From the NCBI RefSeq assembly GCF_003854965.1, contig NZ_RQPI01000010.1, positions 62,001-126,000 of the forward strand: a stretch of 64,000 nucleotides of DNA. Direction: 5' to 3'. The notes beneath the pieces are model-generated. The model saw only the letters and a program-made list of their open reading frames with translations. It searched no databases and was not told where the DNA came from. The DNA comes from Paenibacillus rhizophilus (GTDB lineage: Bacteria > Bacillota > Bacilli > Paenibacillales > Paenibacillaceae). Positions 36,502 through 45,783 of this stretch are shown piece by piece; within the stretch, counting starts at the first letter, position 1, and each line of letters begins with the position of its first letter. Both the position numbers and the translations under genes were made by a program.

Positions 36502-37605
36502 CTAACGGCTTTTCTTGTAAAAAGGGGCTTTCACTACGGCTGCCTTGAGCCGCTTGCCACGGATTTCAACTTCCAGCTCCGTGCCGATTTCGCCGTACCG
36601 GGCATCCACCAGGGCAAGCCCCAGGTTCCGCTTCAGCGTCGGCGACTGCGTGCCGGTCGTAATCTCGCCGATCTGCTGTTCCCCCGTGTATACGGGATAA
36701 TGCGAGCGCGGAATGCCGCGGTCGATCATTTCGATTCCGACCAGGCGGCGGGGAACGCCCTGCTCCTTCTGGGCCAGCAGCGCTTCGCGGCCGATAAAGT
36801 CGGCCTTATCCAGCTTCACGAAGAAGCCGAGTCCCGCTTCCAGCGGCGAGATGTCCTTCGACAACTCTTGGCCGTACAGCGGCAGCTTCGCTTCGAAGCG
36901 AAGCGTGTCGCGCGCGCCGAGGCCCGCCGGCGTAAGCCCGTGGGCGCTGCCCGCTTCGAGCAGCCCGTTCCACAGCTTTTCCGCAGCGTCTACCGGAGCA
37001 TACAGCTCAAAGCCGTCTTCGCCGGTATAGCCTGTGCGCGACAGCAGCACTTCCACGCCGCACACGACCGCGCGCTCCGCGAAATGGAACGGCTTCAGAC
37101 CGGCCGGCGCCACAGAGGAAACCTCGCTTATGATTTGTTGGGCGTGCGGCCCTTGAACCGCCAGCAGCAGCGTTTCCTCCGACCGGTCCGTAAGCTCCAC
37201 GCCGCTCTCCGGCAGATGGTCCTGAAGCCACTGGAAATCCTTATCGATGTTGGAGGCGTTCACGACAAGCATGTAGCGCCCTTCGCCCAGGCGGTATACG
37301 AGCAGGTCGTCGACCGTGCCGCCGTCCGGGTAGCAGAGAAGCGAATACTGCGCCTGGCCGTCCGCGAGCCTGCCAACATCGTTGGTCGTCATGTGCTGCA
37401 GGTAAGCCTCCGCTCCGCTGCCGGTCACCATGAATTCGCCCATGTGCGAGACGTCGAACAATCCCGCCCGGCTGCGGACCGCTTCATGCTCCTTCTGGAT
37501 GCCGGTGAACTGCACCGGTAGCTCCCAGCCGCCGAAATCAATGCTCCTGGACTCCGGGTAAGCGGAGTAAAAAGCGAAAAAAGGCGTTCTCTTCAAAGCA
37601 TTCAT
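36502..37605 (-). CDS. gcvT: Aminomethyltransferase GcvT, T-protein
   Basis: GcvT releases ammonia from the aminomethyl-lipoyl carrier and makes 5,10-methylene-tetrahydrofolate. The protein shows the family opening [20 protein letters not shown], then [11 protein letters not shown] and the [11 protein letters not shown] folate-domain motif. I chose the ATG at 37605 behind GGGGAGTGACGAC, giving 367 residues. The longer frame to 37719 has no ribosome site. It is first in the operon and follows a riboswitch-controlled leader. Confidence 0.97.
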   Translation of the reverse strand: MNALKRTPFFAFYSAYPESRSIDFGGWELPVQFTGIQKEHEAVRSRAGLFDVSHMGEFMVTGSGAEAYLQHMTTNDVGRLADGQAQYSLLCYPDGGTVDDLLVYRLGEGRYMLVVNASNIDKDFQWLQDHLPESGVELTDRSEETLLLAVQGPHAQQIISEVSSVAPAGLKPFHFAERAVVCGVEVLLSRTGYTGEDGFELYAPVDAAEKLWNGLLEAGSAHGLTPAGLGARDTLRFEAKLPLYGQELSKDISPLEAGLGFFVKLDKADFIGREALLAQKEQGVPRRLVGIEMIDRGIPRSHYPVYTGEQQIGEITTGTQSPTLKRNLGLALVDARYGEIGTELEVEIRGKRLKAAVVKAPFYKKSR

Positions 37606-37894
37606 GTCGTCACTCCCCGTGATTTTTTTAAATAATAAGACTTTGGACATCCTTATATTTCCAAAAGAAACGTGGTTGCGTCCAGCGGGGACGCCGTCCG
37701 GCGTTTCTTCAAGCCGCATATAGCTGTTGGGGTCCTCCTATAGTATCCGGGTCTGCTTCACCGCCAGATTTTTACTTTGAAGGGGCAGGGAAGCGGGTCC
37801 CGAACGGGGCTGGTTTATTCCACAAAATGAAGCTTGCCCTCCACAGCACATTCCAAAACCTTTGCGTGGATTCCACTTTTATTTTCGGCAAGCG

Positions 37895-37961
37895 CAAAAA
37901 AGGACAGGCGTAAGACGAATCTACGCAAAATATGCGCACACTTTCGTCTTTCGCTCTGTCC
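37895..37961 (-). terminator. Riboswitch-controlled intrinsic terminator upstream of gcvT
   Basis: On the minus strand GGACAG (37961-37956) pairs with CTGTCC (37907-37902), with an inner AGACGAA/TTCGTCT stem, followed by TTTTTT. The 5' arm belongs to the closing strand of the second glycine aptamer, so ligand binding and termination compete. Confidence 0.8.
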
Positions 37962-38206
37962 CTTGTACCTGAGAGTTACCCCGCTCCGGGCTGCAAAAGT
38001 CCGGTATTCCAGCATATAAGCGGCAATAGCCTGACGGCCCGGCGCTTTAGCTTTGAGCGGGTTTCCCCGTTGGTGACCGTACGCTGCTAAACGCCCGGTG
38101 CTCTCCAGAGATGCGTCCGGCAGAGGTCCTTTTGCCTGAGAGATTCCCCTTGGTTCAAGGCTTACTCCTTCGGCGCCGTCTTCGGAGGACGGTCTCTCCC
38201 TATGCC
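37954..38206 (-). promoter_or_regulatory. Tandem glycine riboswitch controlling gcvT-gcvPA-gcvPB
   Basis: Two aptamers are readable on the minus strand. Aptamer I starts GGGAGAGACCGTC and has the conserved CTCTCAGGCAAAAGGACC (around 38125-38145). Aptamer II ends with the same core as CTCTCAGGTACAAGGGACAG (37956-37975). The linker between them is short. The downstream terminator overlaps the end of aptamer II, so glycine binding should release the terminator and switch on the cleavage genes, as in Bacillus. Confidence 0.95.
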
Positions 38207-38242
38207 ATCATTCGCTGCTTGTATGTGATTCTTCTCACTCCA

Positions 38243-38271
38243 TTAATACTGGAATCCCCTCCCGGTGTCAA
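38243..38271 (-). promoter_or_regulatory. SigA promoter of the glycine riboswitch/gcv operon
   Basis: On the minus strand a perfect TTGACA (38271-38266) is separated by 17 bases from TATTAA (38248-38243). Transcription would start about 30 bases upstream of the first aptamer. Confidence 0.65.
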
Positions 38272-38396
38272 CCATATTCATTCAAAAACCGGTCAAAAAT
38301 TATTTTCCTGTCAGATATATTGACACCGGATAAGGGCATAACTTAGTCTATAACTAACTTTAAACTCCCAATGGCGAAGAGAGGCGGCTATCGAAA

Positions 38397-38789
38397 ATGA
38401 GTGAAGTGCTAGACAATCTCCGGTATAGCGAAGAGCATGAATGGGCGCAGCAGGGCGAAGGTCAAATCGTGCGCGTAGGCATCACCGACCATGCCCAGCA
38501 TCTGCTTGGAGATATCGTGTTCGTGGAGTTTCCGGAAATCGGCACGGCGGTCACCGCCGGCGACAGCGTAGGCAGTATCGAATCGGTCAAAACCGTATCC
38601 GAATTATATTCTCCGGTGTCGGGAAAGGTGACGCGGGTCAACGCGGCGCTTGAAGACAAGCCCGAGCTGCTGAACGAGCAGCCGTACGGCGAGGGCTGGA
38701 TTTACGAGGTGGAGGTCGAGGGCGACTACGCCTCTGCGACGGACGGACTGCTGGATGCGGCGGCTTATCGTGAACTGGTCGGCGAGTAA
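38397..38789 (+). CDS. gcvH: Glycine cleavage system H protein, lipoyl carrier
   Basis: GcvH shuttles the aminomethyl group between P-, T- and L-proteins on a lipoyl arm. The lipoylation lysine is K65 in GSIESVKTVSELYSP. The 130 residues form one complete lipoyl-type domain. It is divergent from the gcvT operon and lies outside the riboswitch control, so carrier supply may be set independently of glycine. The ATG follows AGAGAGGCGG at a rather long distance. Confidence 0.96.
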   Translation: MSEVLDNLRYSEEHEWAQQGEGQIVRVGITDHAQHLLGDIVFVEFPEIGTAVTAGDSVGSIESVKTVSELYSPVSGKVTRVNAALEDKPELLNEQPYGEGWIYEVEVEGDYASATDGLLDAAAYRELVGE

Positions 38790-38823
38790 CGCGATTATAT
38801 CTAATATTCTCGGTCATAGCTTA

Positions 38824-39052
38824 AACGGAGGATTCCGTTCGTGCCTGGTCCGGCAGCGGATTTTTGCATGAACGGGAAAAACTCCGTTTAATTTTTCGAA
38901 AAAAAGCTGTTTCGCCCAATTAACGGGAAAAACTCCTGTTTATTTGCTGTTTTTTCTTTATTTCTGCCTGAAACGCCGATTTAGAGGGGGATTTTCCAGT
39001 TTAAGTTTGTCAGAGGCTCCTTTTTTGAAAAATAAAGGGAGGAATTCCGCTT
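38824..39052. repeat. Array of five short palindromic elements (GGA...TCC type)
   Basis: Five related palindromes lie at 38824-38839, 38871-38888, 38922-38940, 38983-39001 and 39034-39052. The core reads AACGGGAAAAACTCCGTT in the clearest copy; others vary the centre but keep GG..A/T-rich..TCC flanked by AAC and GTT. Spacing between starts is 47, 51, 61 and 51 bases. The region 38790-39333 holds no gene; the leftward frame through it has no ribosome site or protein character. Confidence 0.6.
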
Positions 39053-39333
39053 CATTCTATCCAGCTGCTTGATTATGGCGGGGAGATGATCGGATGCTGC
39101 CCTGCCAAGGTTGTCGGCGGCGGATTTTGGGCCATTTTGCATACGGACGAATAAGCGGCTAAACTCGGCAGGCTGGCTACTGGACAATGGTTCGATCCGC
39201 CGAATCAACGCGGTCTTACTGGGCAGGCTTTGGACAGCGGATTGATCCGCTGGACCAAGGCCCGCCTTTTTGTTTTTTTTGCAGGTGATTGAGGACGTTT
39301 GCTCCTTGCTGCTTCCGGCCCTTCTGCAGGATG

Positions 39334-40041
39334 CTACTGTATGGGAAAGCCGGCGATTCCCTCGTAGATCGAAGGTGCGATATGCCAGAAGACGGGCTGC
39401 AAATACAAGCTCGCTGCCGCAAAAAGAATCCACAGTCCGAGAAGCCTCCCTATTTTGCGGGTCCTCCGGATAGAGGGAGAAAGTACGAATGCGTAGACGG
39501 CTATGGAGTACAGAGGGAACAGGGCCGCCGTCATCAAGGCTGTGCTCATCGTAAAGGTGATTTCAGCGGCGGAGGTCGGAATCATGGCATTCGGATTACT
39601 GACCGGATCGGCAAAATACAACCCTGCGAGAAGAGGCAGCCAGGCAGCCAGCACATGAAGCGGGAACGCCCGGATCTTATTGCTGTTCAACGCGCGCAGC
39701 ACCCACCAATAACCGCACCAGACGAGCGCGTACAGAGCGCCGAAGGCCAGCAAGTAGCCCCTTATCGTCGTCAGTTTCCAGCCAGTGGGCATACCTGTCG
39801 GGATATCCCAAAACAGCCGGGGAGAGGACCCGAAAAACAACATAAAGCCACCAAAACCCATTAGAAACATTAAGAAAACGGCTTGGAAAACAAGGCTGAC
39901 CGACGGCAGGCCTACCGAATACGCTAAGGTCTGCCATCGCTTCGGATCGCGTAAAGCGCGGACAAGAGAAGCCATTTTGGGAAACATCTCCTTTGCATAC
40001 TCTTTCCGCTCAATGTATATTTTTTCCTGCCTGTTATACAT
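39334..40041 (-). CDS. Unknown polytopic membrane protein
   Basis: I do not recognise this protein with confidence. It has an N-terminal basic segment (DPKRWQTLAYSVG) followed by about five hydrophobic helices in 235 residues, the first being SVSLVFQAVFLMFLMGFGG. The layout recalls YIP1-like membrane proteins, but no diagnostic motif is visible. It follows the AGE epimerase gene by 68 bases on the same strand and may be co-transcribed. The start is uncertain: the ATG at 40041 has a close GGGAAG, while an internal ATG at 39975 has AAAGGAG 12 bases upstream. Confidence 0.65.
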   Translation of the reverse strand: MYNRQEKIYIERKEYAKEMFPKMASLVRALRDPKRWQTLAYSVGLPSVSLVFQAVFLMFLMGFGGFMLFFGSSPRLFWDIPTGMPTGWKLTTIRGYLLAFGALYALVWCGYWWVLRALNSNKIRAFPLHVLAAWLPLLAGLYFADPVSNPNAMIPTSAAEITFTMSTALMTAALFPLYSIAVYAFVLSPSIRRTRKIGRLLGLWILFAAASLYLQPVFWHIAPSIYEGIAGFPIQ

Positions 40042-40109
40042 GAACTTCCCGTGAATTTCTGTTAATTTCCTGTTAATATCCCGGCTGGCGCCACTCCCGT
40101 CTGCATTTC

Positions 40110-41339
40110 TTATTTCTCAAAAGGGCTTGCCTGCCGCGCTCCCCAAACGGAAAGGGCCGTAATGCAGTTGGTAATGGGATGATAGTCGGTCTTCGGCGGC
40201 GGACTCTTGATGCTGTTGTACTTCCGGTTGCTGGCGTCCAAAAGCTGATACCACGCTCCAAAGGTATGGTCGACGAAGTAGGTCCAACAGTAGCTGAAAA
40301 TATCGTCGTAAAATTTCCGGTAGCCGGCCTGCCCCGTACAAGCGGAGAGCAGGGAGGAAGCGCCAATCGCCTCGGCCATTACCCAGTATCGCTTATCGGA
40401 ATCGATAATTTGTCCGTCCTCAGGGGACATCGCATAGAAAATACCGCCATGCTGCCGGTCCATCCCTTTGTCTATAGCCTCCCGAAACAAACGTTCCGCC
40501 TGCGGCGGAAGCCATGCTTGCGGGCAGTGCCTGTTGAGCAGCAGAAGCAGCTTGGTCCATTCGATGGAATGGCCGAAAATATAGCCGTAAGGCCGGAATT
40601 CGTCCTTGGTGTTGCCCTTGTTGTAATTCCAGTCGATCACCCAGTCGGTCTTGTAGTGCTCCCAAATCAGCTTGCCCGATTGCGGAAGCAGCTTGAACAT
40701 GACGGAATGCGCCAGCGTATTTGCGCGGTCAAGATAACGTCTTTCGCCGGTAGCCTCATAAGCCGCCATCATCGCTTCGGTCAGATGCATATTTGCATTT
40801 TGTCCGCGATAGGGAGACACTTCAGACCAGTCGGCGGACGCCTCATCGGCGTACAGGCCGTCCTGTTCATTCCAGAAATGCTTCTCGAGCACCTCGTACA
40901 CTTCGCCGATCATCGCCCCTGCCGGGGAGATTCCCGCTTTGAAAGCGGTAGAGGCCGCCAATAAGGCAAAAGCATGCCCGTAGGCGAGCTTTCTTTTATC
41001 GGTCGGATTTCGCCACTTCAGCGTCCAAAAGAACCCTCCGTGCTCATGGTCCCACTGAAACTCGCGAAGAAAGCGAAGTCCGTGCTCGGCGGCCCCGCGG
41101 TACTCCGCAGGCCCTCCAACCAGCAGAGCCGCGCTGAAAATATAAACGAACCGCGTCATTCCCACCAGCTGTTTCGTCTCGTAATCGCATACGGTTCCAT
41201 CGTCCAGAAAGCAGTTGATATAACCGCCGTTAAGACGGTCGATACAGCGGGGGGCATAGAAACGAACCGTGTCCAGAATATGCAGTTTCAAAAAAGAAGA
41301 GTCGGCGAAATCGGGACGGACGGAATGTGAATCGTTCAT
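40110..41339 (-). CDS. AGE-family sugar epimerase/isomerase (N-acylglucosamine 2-epimerase type)
   Basis: The 409-residue protein has the alpha6/alpha6 barrel pattern of the AGE family. The catalytic residues are present: R63 in GMTRFVYIFS, H257 in FGHSIEW and H387 in KTDYHPITN. The family interconverts C2 epimers or aldose/ketose pairs (N-acetylglucosamine/N-acetylmannosamine, mannose/fructose, cellobiose). The exact substrate cannot be read from sequence; the absence of sialic-acid genes nearby argues mildly for a neutral sugar. GAGGGATTATCTT precedes the ATG. Confidence 0.88.
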   Translation of the reverse strand: MNDSHSVRPDFADSSFLKLHILDTVRFYAPRCIDRLNGGYINCFLDDGTVCDYETKQLVGMTRFVYIFSAALLVGGPAEYRGAAEHGLRFLREFQWDHEHGGFFWTLKWRNPTDKRKLAYGHAFALLAASTAFKAGISPAGAMIGEVYEVLEKHFWNEQDGLYADEASADWSEVSPYRGQNANMHLTEAMMAAYEATGERRYLDRANTLAHSVMFKLLPQSGKLIWEHYKTDWVIDWNYNKGNTKDEFRPYGYIFGHSIEWTKLLLLLNRHCPQAWLPPQAERLFREAIDKGMDRQHGGIFYAMSPEDGQIIDSDKRYWVMAEAIGASSLLSACTGQAGYRKFYDDIFSYCWTYFVDHTFGAWYQLLDASNRKYNSIKSPPPKTDYHPITNCITALSVWGARQASPFEK

Positions 41340-41672
41340 AAGATAATCCCTCTTTTTAATAAAGTCGTTAATGATTTTATATGCATATTGTGGCTAGTCT
41401 CAGTCTATATGATACTTAACGCATTTCAGAGACGGGTAAACCAATGGGGCATTGTCATCTACCCGGTTCAGCAGGAAATCCTATTGTGTAAGGAGGCAGC
41501 GCGAAAAAGCGGATTTTTAACGGACAGCAAGTTGTTATGCCGCCGAAAAATCCGCCTTGTATGCTCATTCATGTTTTGCTGTATTCCGGTATGCTTTAGT
41601 ACAATCCTAATGCCTCCGGCAGCTTGCGTTTGCAGCGGGCAGAGGAGCGCAGTCACTTCAAAGCGCCTTCGT
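41340..41672. other. Spacer between the epimerase gene and motB
   Basis: I see no gene, repeat or convincing terminator here. The rightward frame that crosses it is the antisense shadow of motB. Confidence 0.5.
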
Positions 41673-42572
41673 TCACTCCTCCTGGAGCTGCCGCAGGACG
41701 ATAATCTCCACCCGGCGGTTTTTCTGCCGTCCGCTCTCCGTGGCATTGTCCGCGGCGGGACGCGTATCAGCGTAGCCTGCATACTGGAACTGGCCGGGGC
41801 TCAGGCTTTCTCTGTCCAGGAAAAAGCGCAGAACGGACAGCGCGCGCGCTCCCGAGAGCTCCCAGTTGTCCGCATAACGGGAGGAGGGAAGCACCGGCGT
41901 TTTGTCCGTATGGCCCTCGATGCTGACCGTAGCGCCGATGCCGCGGAACAGACCGGACAGCTGGCGCAGCGCGGGGAGCGCTGCGGGCTTGAGATCCGCC
42001 CTGCCGACGGCGAAGAGGAAACGGTCGCTGAGGGTGATGGCGATGCCCTGCGGCTTGTCCGCGACAAAAATCTGGTCGCCGAGACGATTATCCTTCACGT
42101 ATTTGGTTATCACGTTCATCAGATCGGCCAGCTTCGCTTCCTGCTGGCGGAAGGCAAGCTCGCGGGGGGAAGGAGACGCCGCCGCTCCAGGTGTCGCTCC
42201 GGCTTGCCCGCTCCCGCCGTCCGTTCCGGCGGATACCCCGCCGCTCGGCGCCGCTGACGCTGCCGGCTGACCCGTGGGGCTGCCGGTTGAACTGCTCTGC
42301 CCGTTTTCGCTGTCTTTGCCGCTTCCGTTTTGCTGGCCGTTTCCGCCGTCCAGCAATCCGCTGCTCCCGTCAAGGATGCCGCTGCCAGTCTGGAACGAGC
42401 GCTGGAGCGAAGCGATCACATTGCCGTATTTCTCCTGATCCAGACTGCTCATGGCATACAAAACGACAAAAAAGATAAGCAGCAGCGTAATCAAATCGGC
42501 GTAGGTTATCATCCACCGGTCGCGGCTCTCGCGGCTTTCCCGCCGGCGGACCCGCTGTCCCCGCTGCCTCAT
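41673..42572 (-). CDS. motB: Flagellar stator protein MotB (or MotS)
   Basis: A single N-terminal helix (WMITYADLITLLLIFFVVLY) carries the ion-binding aspartate D26. It is followed by a plug-like segment (SLDQEKYGNVIASLQRSF) and a long Gly/Ser/Ala/Pro-rich linker of about 70 residues. The C-terminal OmpA-like peptidoglycan-binding domain has VSIEGHTDKTP and SGRQKNRRVEI. Whether it uses protons or sodium is not certain from the sequence. The start overlaps the motA stop (ATGA). No other flagellar gene is in the window. Confidence 0.92.
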   Translation of the reverse strand: MRQRGQRVRRRESRESRDRWMITYADLITLLLIFFVVLYAMSSLDQEKYGNVIASLQRSFQTGSGILDGSSGLLDGGNGQQNGSGKDSENGQSSSTGSPTGQPAASAAPSGGVSAGTDGGSGQAGATPGAAASPSPRELAFRQQEAKLADLMNVITKYVKDNRLGDQIFVADKPQGIAITLSDRFLFAVGRADLKPAALPALRQLSGLFRGIGATVSIEGHTDKTPVLPSSRYADNWELSGARALSVLRFFLDRESLSPGQFQYAGYADTRPAADNATESGRQKNRRVEIIVLRQLQEE

Positions 42573-43348
42573 GACCGGACTCCTGCCGCGGTGTTCTCAT
42601 CCTTCTCGTCCTGAAGGAAGGACGCCAGCTTCTTGCGCACGAGCTGGGGATGATCACCGTTTTGCACCGCCAGAATGCCTACAAGCAGCATCTCCATGCC
42701 GTGCAGCCGGAGCTGGCTCCGCGCTTTGATCTTGGAGGCAATGGGCAAGAGGAGCAGATTGGCGCTGGCGACTCCGTACAGCGTCGCCGTGAAAGCAACG
42801 GCGATCGAAGGGCCGAGATGGGAAGGATCGGTAAGGTTGCCGAGGACACGGATGAGTCCCATGACGGTTCCGATAATGCCCATGGTGGGCGCGTAGCCGC
42901 CGGCGGCCTCGAATATTTTGGCATAGCCTTCATGCTTCAGCTCGGCAGCGTCCATCTCCAGTTCCAGAATTTGACGCACCTGCCCGGGGTCCGTGCCGTC
43001 GACGATAAGCTGCAGGCCTTCGCGTGTAAAGGGATCGGGATGCGCCTCCGCCCGGGGTTCCAATGACAGAACGCCGCTTCGGCGGGAGAGCAGCGCCATC
43101 TCCACGAGTTCTTCGGCCTGCTCCTTCAGATGGGTCCGGTTCCGGCCGAAGGCCATTTTCAGTGCTGCCGGAATGGCGCGCAGCGTGCGGGCGGGAAAGC
43201 TGATCAGGACCGCGGCAACCGTGCCTCCGAACACAATCAGGGCGGCATTCCATTGCAGCAGACCGGATACGCTTCCGCCTTCCCAGAAAAATCCGCCGAT
43301 CAGGGCGGCGAGCCCGGCAAAGATGCCGATTATTGAGGTTATATCCAT
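42569..43348 (-). CDS. motA: Flagellar stator protein MotA (or MotP)
   Basis: The 259-residue protein has four hydrophobic helices. The third and fourth show YAPTMGIIGTVMGLIRVLGN and SIAVAFTATLYGVASANLLL, including the conserved prolines and the GTVMGLI stretch of MotA. The cytoplasmic loop (about 70-150) has the charged residues expected to contact FliG. AAGGAG precedes the ATG. With motB it forms a two-gene operon divergent from uvrB. No SigD-type promoter was found in front of it. Confidence 0.93.
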   Translation of the reverse strand: MDITSIIGIFAGLAALIGGFFWEGGSVSGLLQWNAALIVFGGTVAAVLISFPARTLRAIPAALKMAFGRNRTHLKEQAEELVEMALLSRRSGVLSLEPRAEAHPDPFTREGLQLIVDGTDPGQVRQILELEMDAAELKHEGYAKIFEAAGGYAPTMGIIGTVMGLIRVLGNLTDPSHLGPSIAVAFTATLYGVASANLLLLPIASKIKARSQLRLHGMEMLLVGILAVQNGDHPQLVRKKLASFLQDEKDENTAAGVRS

Positions 43349-43416
43349 CGGGTGTACTCCTTAATTGTTCTATATATTAGGTTTGCATGAATGCGGCAGG
43401 ACATGTATAATTGACG

Positions 43417-43430
43417 GGAACAAGTATTCT
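43417..43430. promoter_or_regulatory. Candidate SOS (LexA/DinR) box before uvrB
   Basis: GGAACAAGTATTCT matches the Firmicute DinR pattern CGAACRNRYGTTYC at 11 of 14 positions and directly follows TTGACG (43411-43416). The second half-site is imperfect. Confidence 0.3.
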
Positions 43431-43529
43431 TATATTCCTTTTTTTCACTTTCGTATGAAGAACGGCATTTAAGATAAGAATGGGTTAATATATTCATATA
43501 TTTTAGACGATTAAGGGGGAGACGGGCAA

Positions 43530-45521
43530 ATGAATGATATTGTCGTCAGTACGAAGACCTTCGAGCTGGAGTCCGAGTACTCACCCCAGGGCGATCAGCC
43601 CCGCGCCATCGGGGAATTGGTGGAAGGTCTGCGTGGGGGCAAGAAGCACCAGACGCTGCTGGGAGCGACGGGTACGGGCAAGACGTTTACCGTTGCGCAG
43701 ATGATCGCCAAGGTGAACCGGCCTACGCTGGTCATTGCGCATAATAAGACGCTGGCCGCTCAGCTGGCGAGCGAATTCAAGGATTTTTTTCCGCATAACT
43801 CGGTCGATTATTTCGTGAGTTACTATGACTACTACCAGCCGGAGGCCTATATCCCGTCTTCGGATACTTATATAGAGAAGGATTCCAGCATCAATGAGGA
43901 GATCGACAAGCTCCGCCACTCCGCGACGAGCTCGCTGTTCGAACGCAGGGATGTCATTATCGTCGCAAGCGTATCCTGCATTTACGGTCTCGGTTCGCCG
44001 CAGGAATACGGCAGCCTGCTGCTGTCGCTTCGGGTGGGAATGGAGAAGCCGCGAAATCAGATTCTGAGCCGGCTGGTGGATATCCAATATCAGCGCAACG
44101 ACATCAATTTCGTACGCGGAACGTTTCGGGTGCGCGGCGATGTGGTTGAGATTTTCCCCGCTTCGCAAGGGGAGCATGCGATCCGCGTCGAGCTGTTCGG
44201 CGATGAAATCGAGCGGATTACCGAGATCGACGTACTTACCGGGGAACTGATCGGGGAGCGGGAGCATGTCGCCATTTTTCCGGCTTCCCACTTTGTCACC
44301 CAGGAAGAGACGATGCGCGTTGCTCTGGGCAACATCGAGCGGGAGCTGGAGGACCGTCTGGCCGAGCTGAGGGGCGCCGGCAAACTGCTTGAAGCGCAGC
44401 GGCTGGAGCAGCGGACGCGGTACGACATTGAAATGATGAAGGAGGTTGGCTTCTGCTCCGGCATCGAGAACTATTCCGGACCGCTGACCTTCCGCGAGCG
44501 CGGGGCCACTCCTTATACGCTGCTGGATTATTTCCCGGATGACATGCTGATCGTTATCGACGAGTCGCATGTGACGCTTCCGCAAATCCGGGCGATGTAT
44601 AACGGTGACCAGGCGCGTAAGACGGTGCTGGTGGAACATGGCTTCCGGCTTCCGTCCGCCCTCGACAACCGTCCGCTGAAGTTCGAGGAATTCGAGGATA
44701 AGGTCAAGCAGATCGTCTACGTTTCGGCTACGCCCGGTCCTTATGAACTGGAGAAATGCGACACGATGGTGGAGCAGATTATCCGGCCGACAGGCTTGTT
44801 GGACCCCATCATCGAAGTGCGTCCGACAGAAGGGCAGATCGACGATCTGATCGGCGAGATCCGCGAGCGTCTTGACCGCGACGAGCGCGTGCTGATTACG
44901 ACGCTGACAAAGAAAATGTCGGAAGACCTTACCGATTACCTGAAGGAAATCGGGATCAAAGTGCGTTATCTGCATTCCGACATCAAGACGCTGGAGCGGA
45001 TAGCGATACTGCGCGACCTGCGTCTCGGTACATTTCACGTTCTCGTGGGTATTAACTTGTTAAGAGAAGGACTTGATCTGCCGGAAGTCTCGCTGGTTGC
45101 CATACTCGATGCCGACAAGGAAGGCTTCCTGCGCTCCGAGCGCTCGCTGATCCAGACGATCGGCCGCGCCGCGCGCAACTCGGAAGGCAAGGTAATCATG
45201 TACGGCGACCGCATCACTGATTCCATGGACAAGGCGATTACCGAGACTCAGCGGCGCCGGACCATCCAGATCGCCTACAATGAGCAGCATGGCATTACGC
45301 CGCAAACGATCCGCAAGAGAGTTCGCGACGTCATCGAGGCGACGAAGGTCGCCGAATCCAAGTCCGACTACTTGACCGGCGCGGGCGGCAAGATGAGCAA
45401 GAAAGAACGCCAAAGCCTCATGCAGCGGCTTGAGGCCGAAATGAAGGAAGCCGCGAAGAACCTCCAGTTTGAACGTGCCGCCGAACTGCGCGACGCCCTG
45501 CTGGAGCTGCGGGCCGAGTAA
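43530..45521 (+). CDS. uvrB: Excinuclease ABC subunit B
   Basis: UvrB is the damage-verifying helicase of nucleotide excision repair. Walker A GATGTGKT is at 45-52, the beta-hairpin begins [20 protein letters not shown], and helicase motifs DESHVTLPQ and [16 protein letters not shown] follow. A C-terminal UVR motif ([20 protein letters not shown]) binds UvrC. The 663 residues are standard. TTAAGGGGGAG precedes the ATG. It is divergent from motA, and uvrA follows after an unusually long 483-base gap. Confidence 0.98.
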   Translation: MNDIVVSTKTFELESEYSPQGDQPRAIGELVEGLRGGKKHQTLLGATGTGKTFTVAQMIAKVNRPTLVIAHNKTLAAQLASEFKDFFPHNSVDYFVSYYDYYQPEAYIPSSDTYIEKDSSINEEIDKLRHSATSSLFERRDVIIVASVSCIYGLGSPQEYGSLLLSLRVGMEKPRNQILSRLVDIQYQRNDINFVRGTFRVRGDVVEIFPASQGEHAIRVELFGDEIERITEIDVLTGELIGEREHVAIFPASHFVTQEETMRVALGNIERELEDRLAELRGAGKLLEAQRLEQRTRYDIEMMKEVGFCSGIENYSGPLTFRERGATPYTLLDYFPDDMLIVIDESHVTLPQIRAMYNGDQARKTVLVEHGFRLPSALDNRPLKFEEFEDKVKQIVYVSATPGPYELEKCDTMVEQIIRPTGLLDPIIEVRPTEGQIDDLIGEIRERLDRDERVLITTLTKKMSEDLTDYLKEIGIKVRYLHSDIKTLERIAILRDLRLGTFHVLVGINLLREGLDLPEVSLVAILDADKEGFLRSERSLIQTIGRAARNSEGKVIMYGDRITDSMDKAITETQRRRTIQIAYNEQHGITPQTIRKRVRDVIEATKVAESKSDYLTGAGGKMSKKERQSLMQRLEAEMKEAAKNLQFERAAELRDALLELRAE

Positions 45522-45566
45522 ACGTGTCATGCGCAGAAGCATCAACGATAGCACTTGCACTGATTT

Positions 45567-45602
45567 GAACGGCGCTGTCTTTAGGCCGTTCTTCGTTCTT
45601 TT
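45567..45602 (+). terminator. Probable terminator after uvrB
   Basis: GAACGGC (45567-45573) pairs with GCCGTTC (45585-45591); TTCG and a T-rich run follow. If it works, uvrA needs its own promoter. Confidence 0.5.
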
Positions 45603-45651
45603 TGCCGAGTGCGGTGTGAGGTACCGGTACCAAGTGAATCCGTAGGGGAGT

Positions 45652-45783
45652 GAACGTAAAGCGAATCCTGTAAGGGAGAGCGCTCGTTGCAGACTAGTGG
45701 CATTAAACGCTCGAATCGAACGTAAAGCGAATCCCGCAGGGAGAGCGCTCTAAGCAGACCGGTGGCACCTAAGCGCCCATCTC
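45652..45783. repeat. 66-bp tandem repeat between uvrB and uvrA
   Basis: Two full units (45652-45717 and 45718-45783) start GAACGTAAAGCGAATCC and share GGGAGAGCGCTC, GCAGAC and GTGGCA in the same order. Degenerate partial units lie on both sides (GTGAATCCGTAGGGGAG before; GGTCCCGCAGGGATAAGCGG after). No gene is seen in 45522-46004; the part after the repeat is GC-rich with a GGGCGGAGCCC hairpin. Confidence 0.75.

Noticed and set aside
37815-38019. Short frames on both strands in the gcvT leader
   Set aside because: They lie within the riboswitch and its terminator, which explain the sequence.
38824-39052. Possible CRISPR array
   Set aside because: Elements are only 16-19 bases, imperfect and irregularly spaced (47-61), and no cas gene is present.
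38981-39433. 150-residue leftward frame after gcvH
   Set aside because: It crosses the palindromic repeat array, has no ribosome site and overlaps the end of the membrane protein gene.
41388-42257. 289-residue rightward frame opposite motB
   Set aside because: motB has clear motifs; the opposite frame is a compositional shadow with an implausible N-terminus in the spacer.
43581-45038. 485-residue leftward frame opposite uvrB
   Set aside because: uvrB is unambiguous, and the antisense frame has no recognisable protein features.
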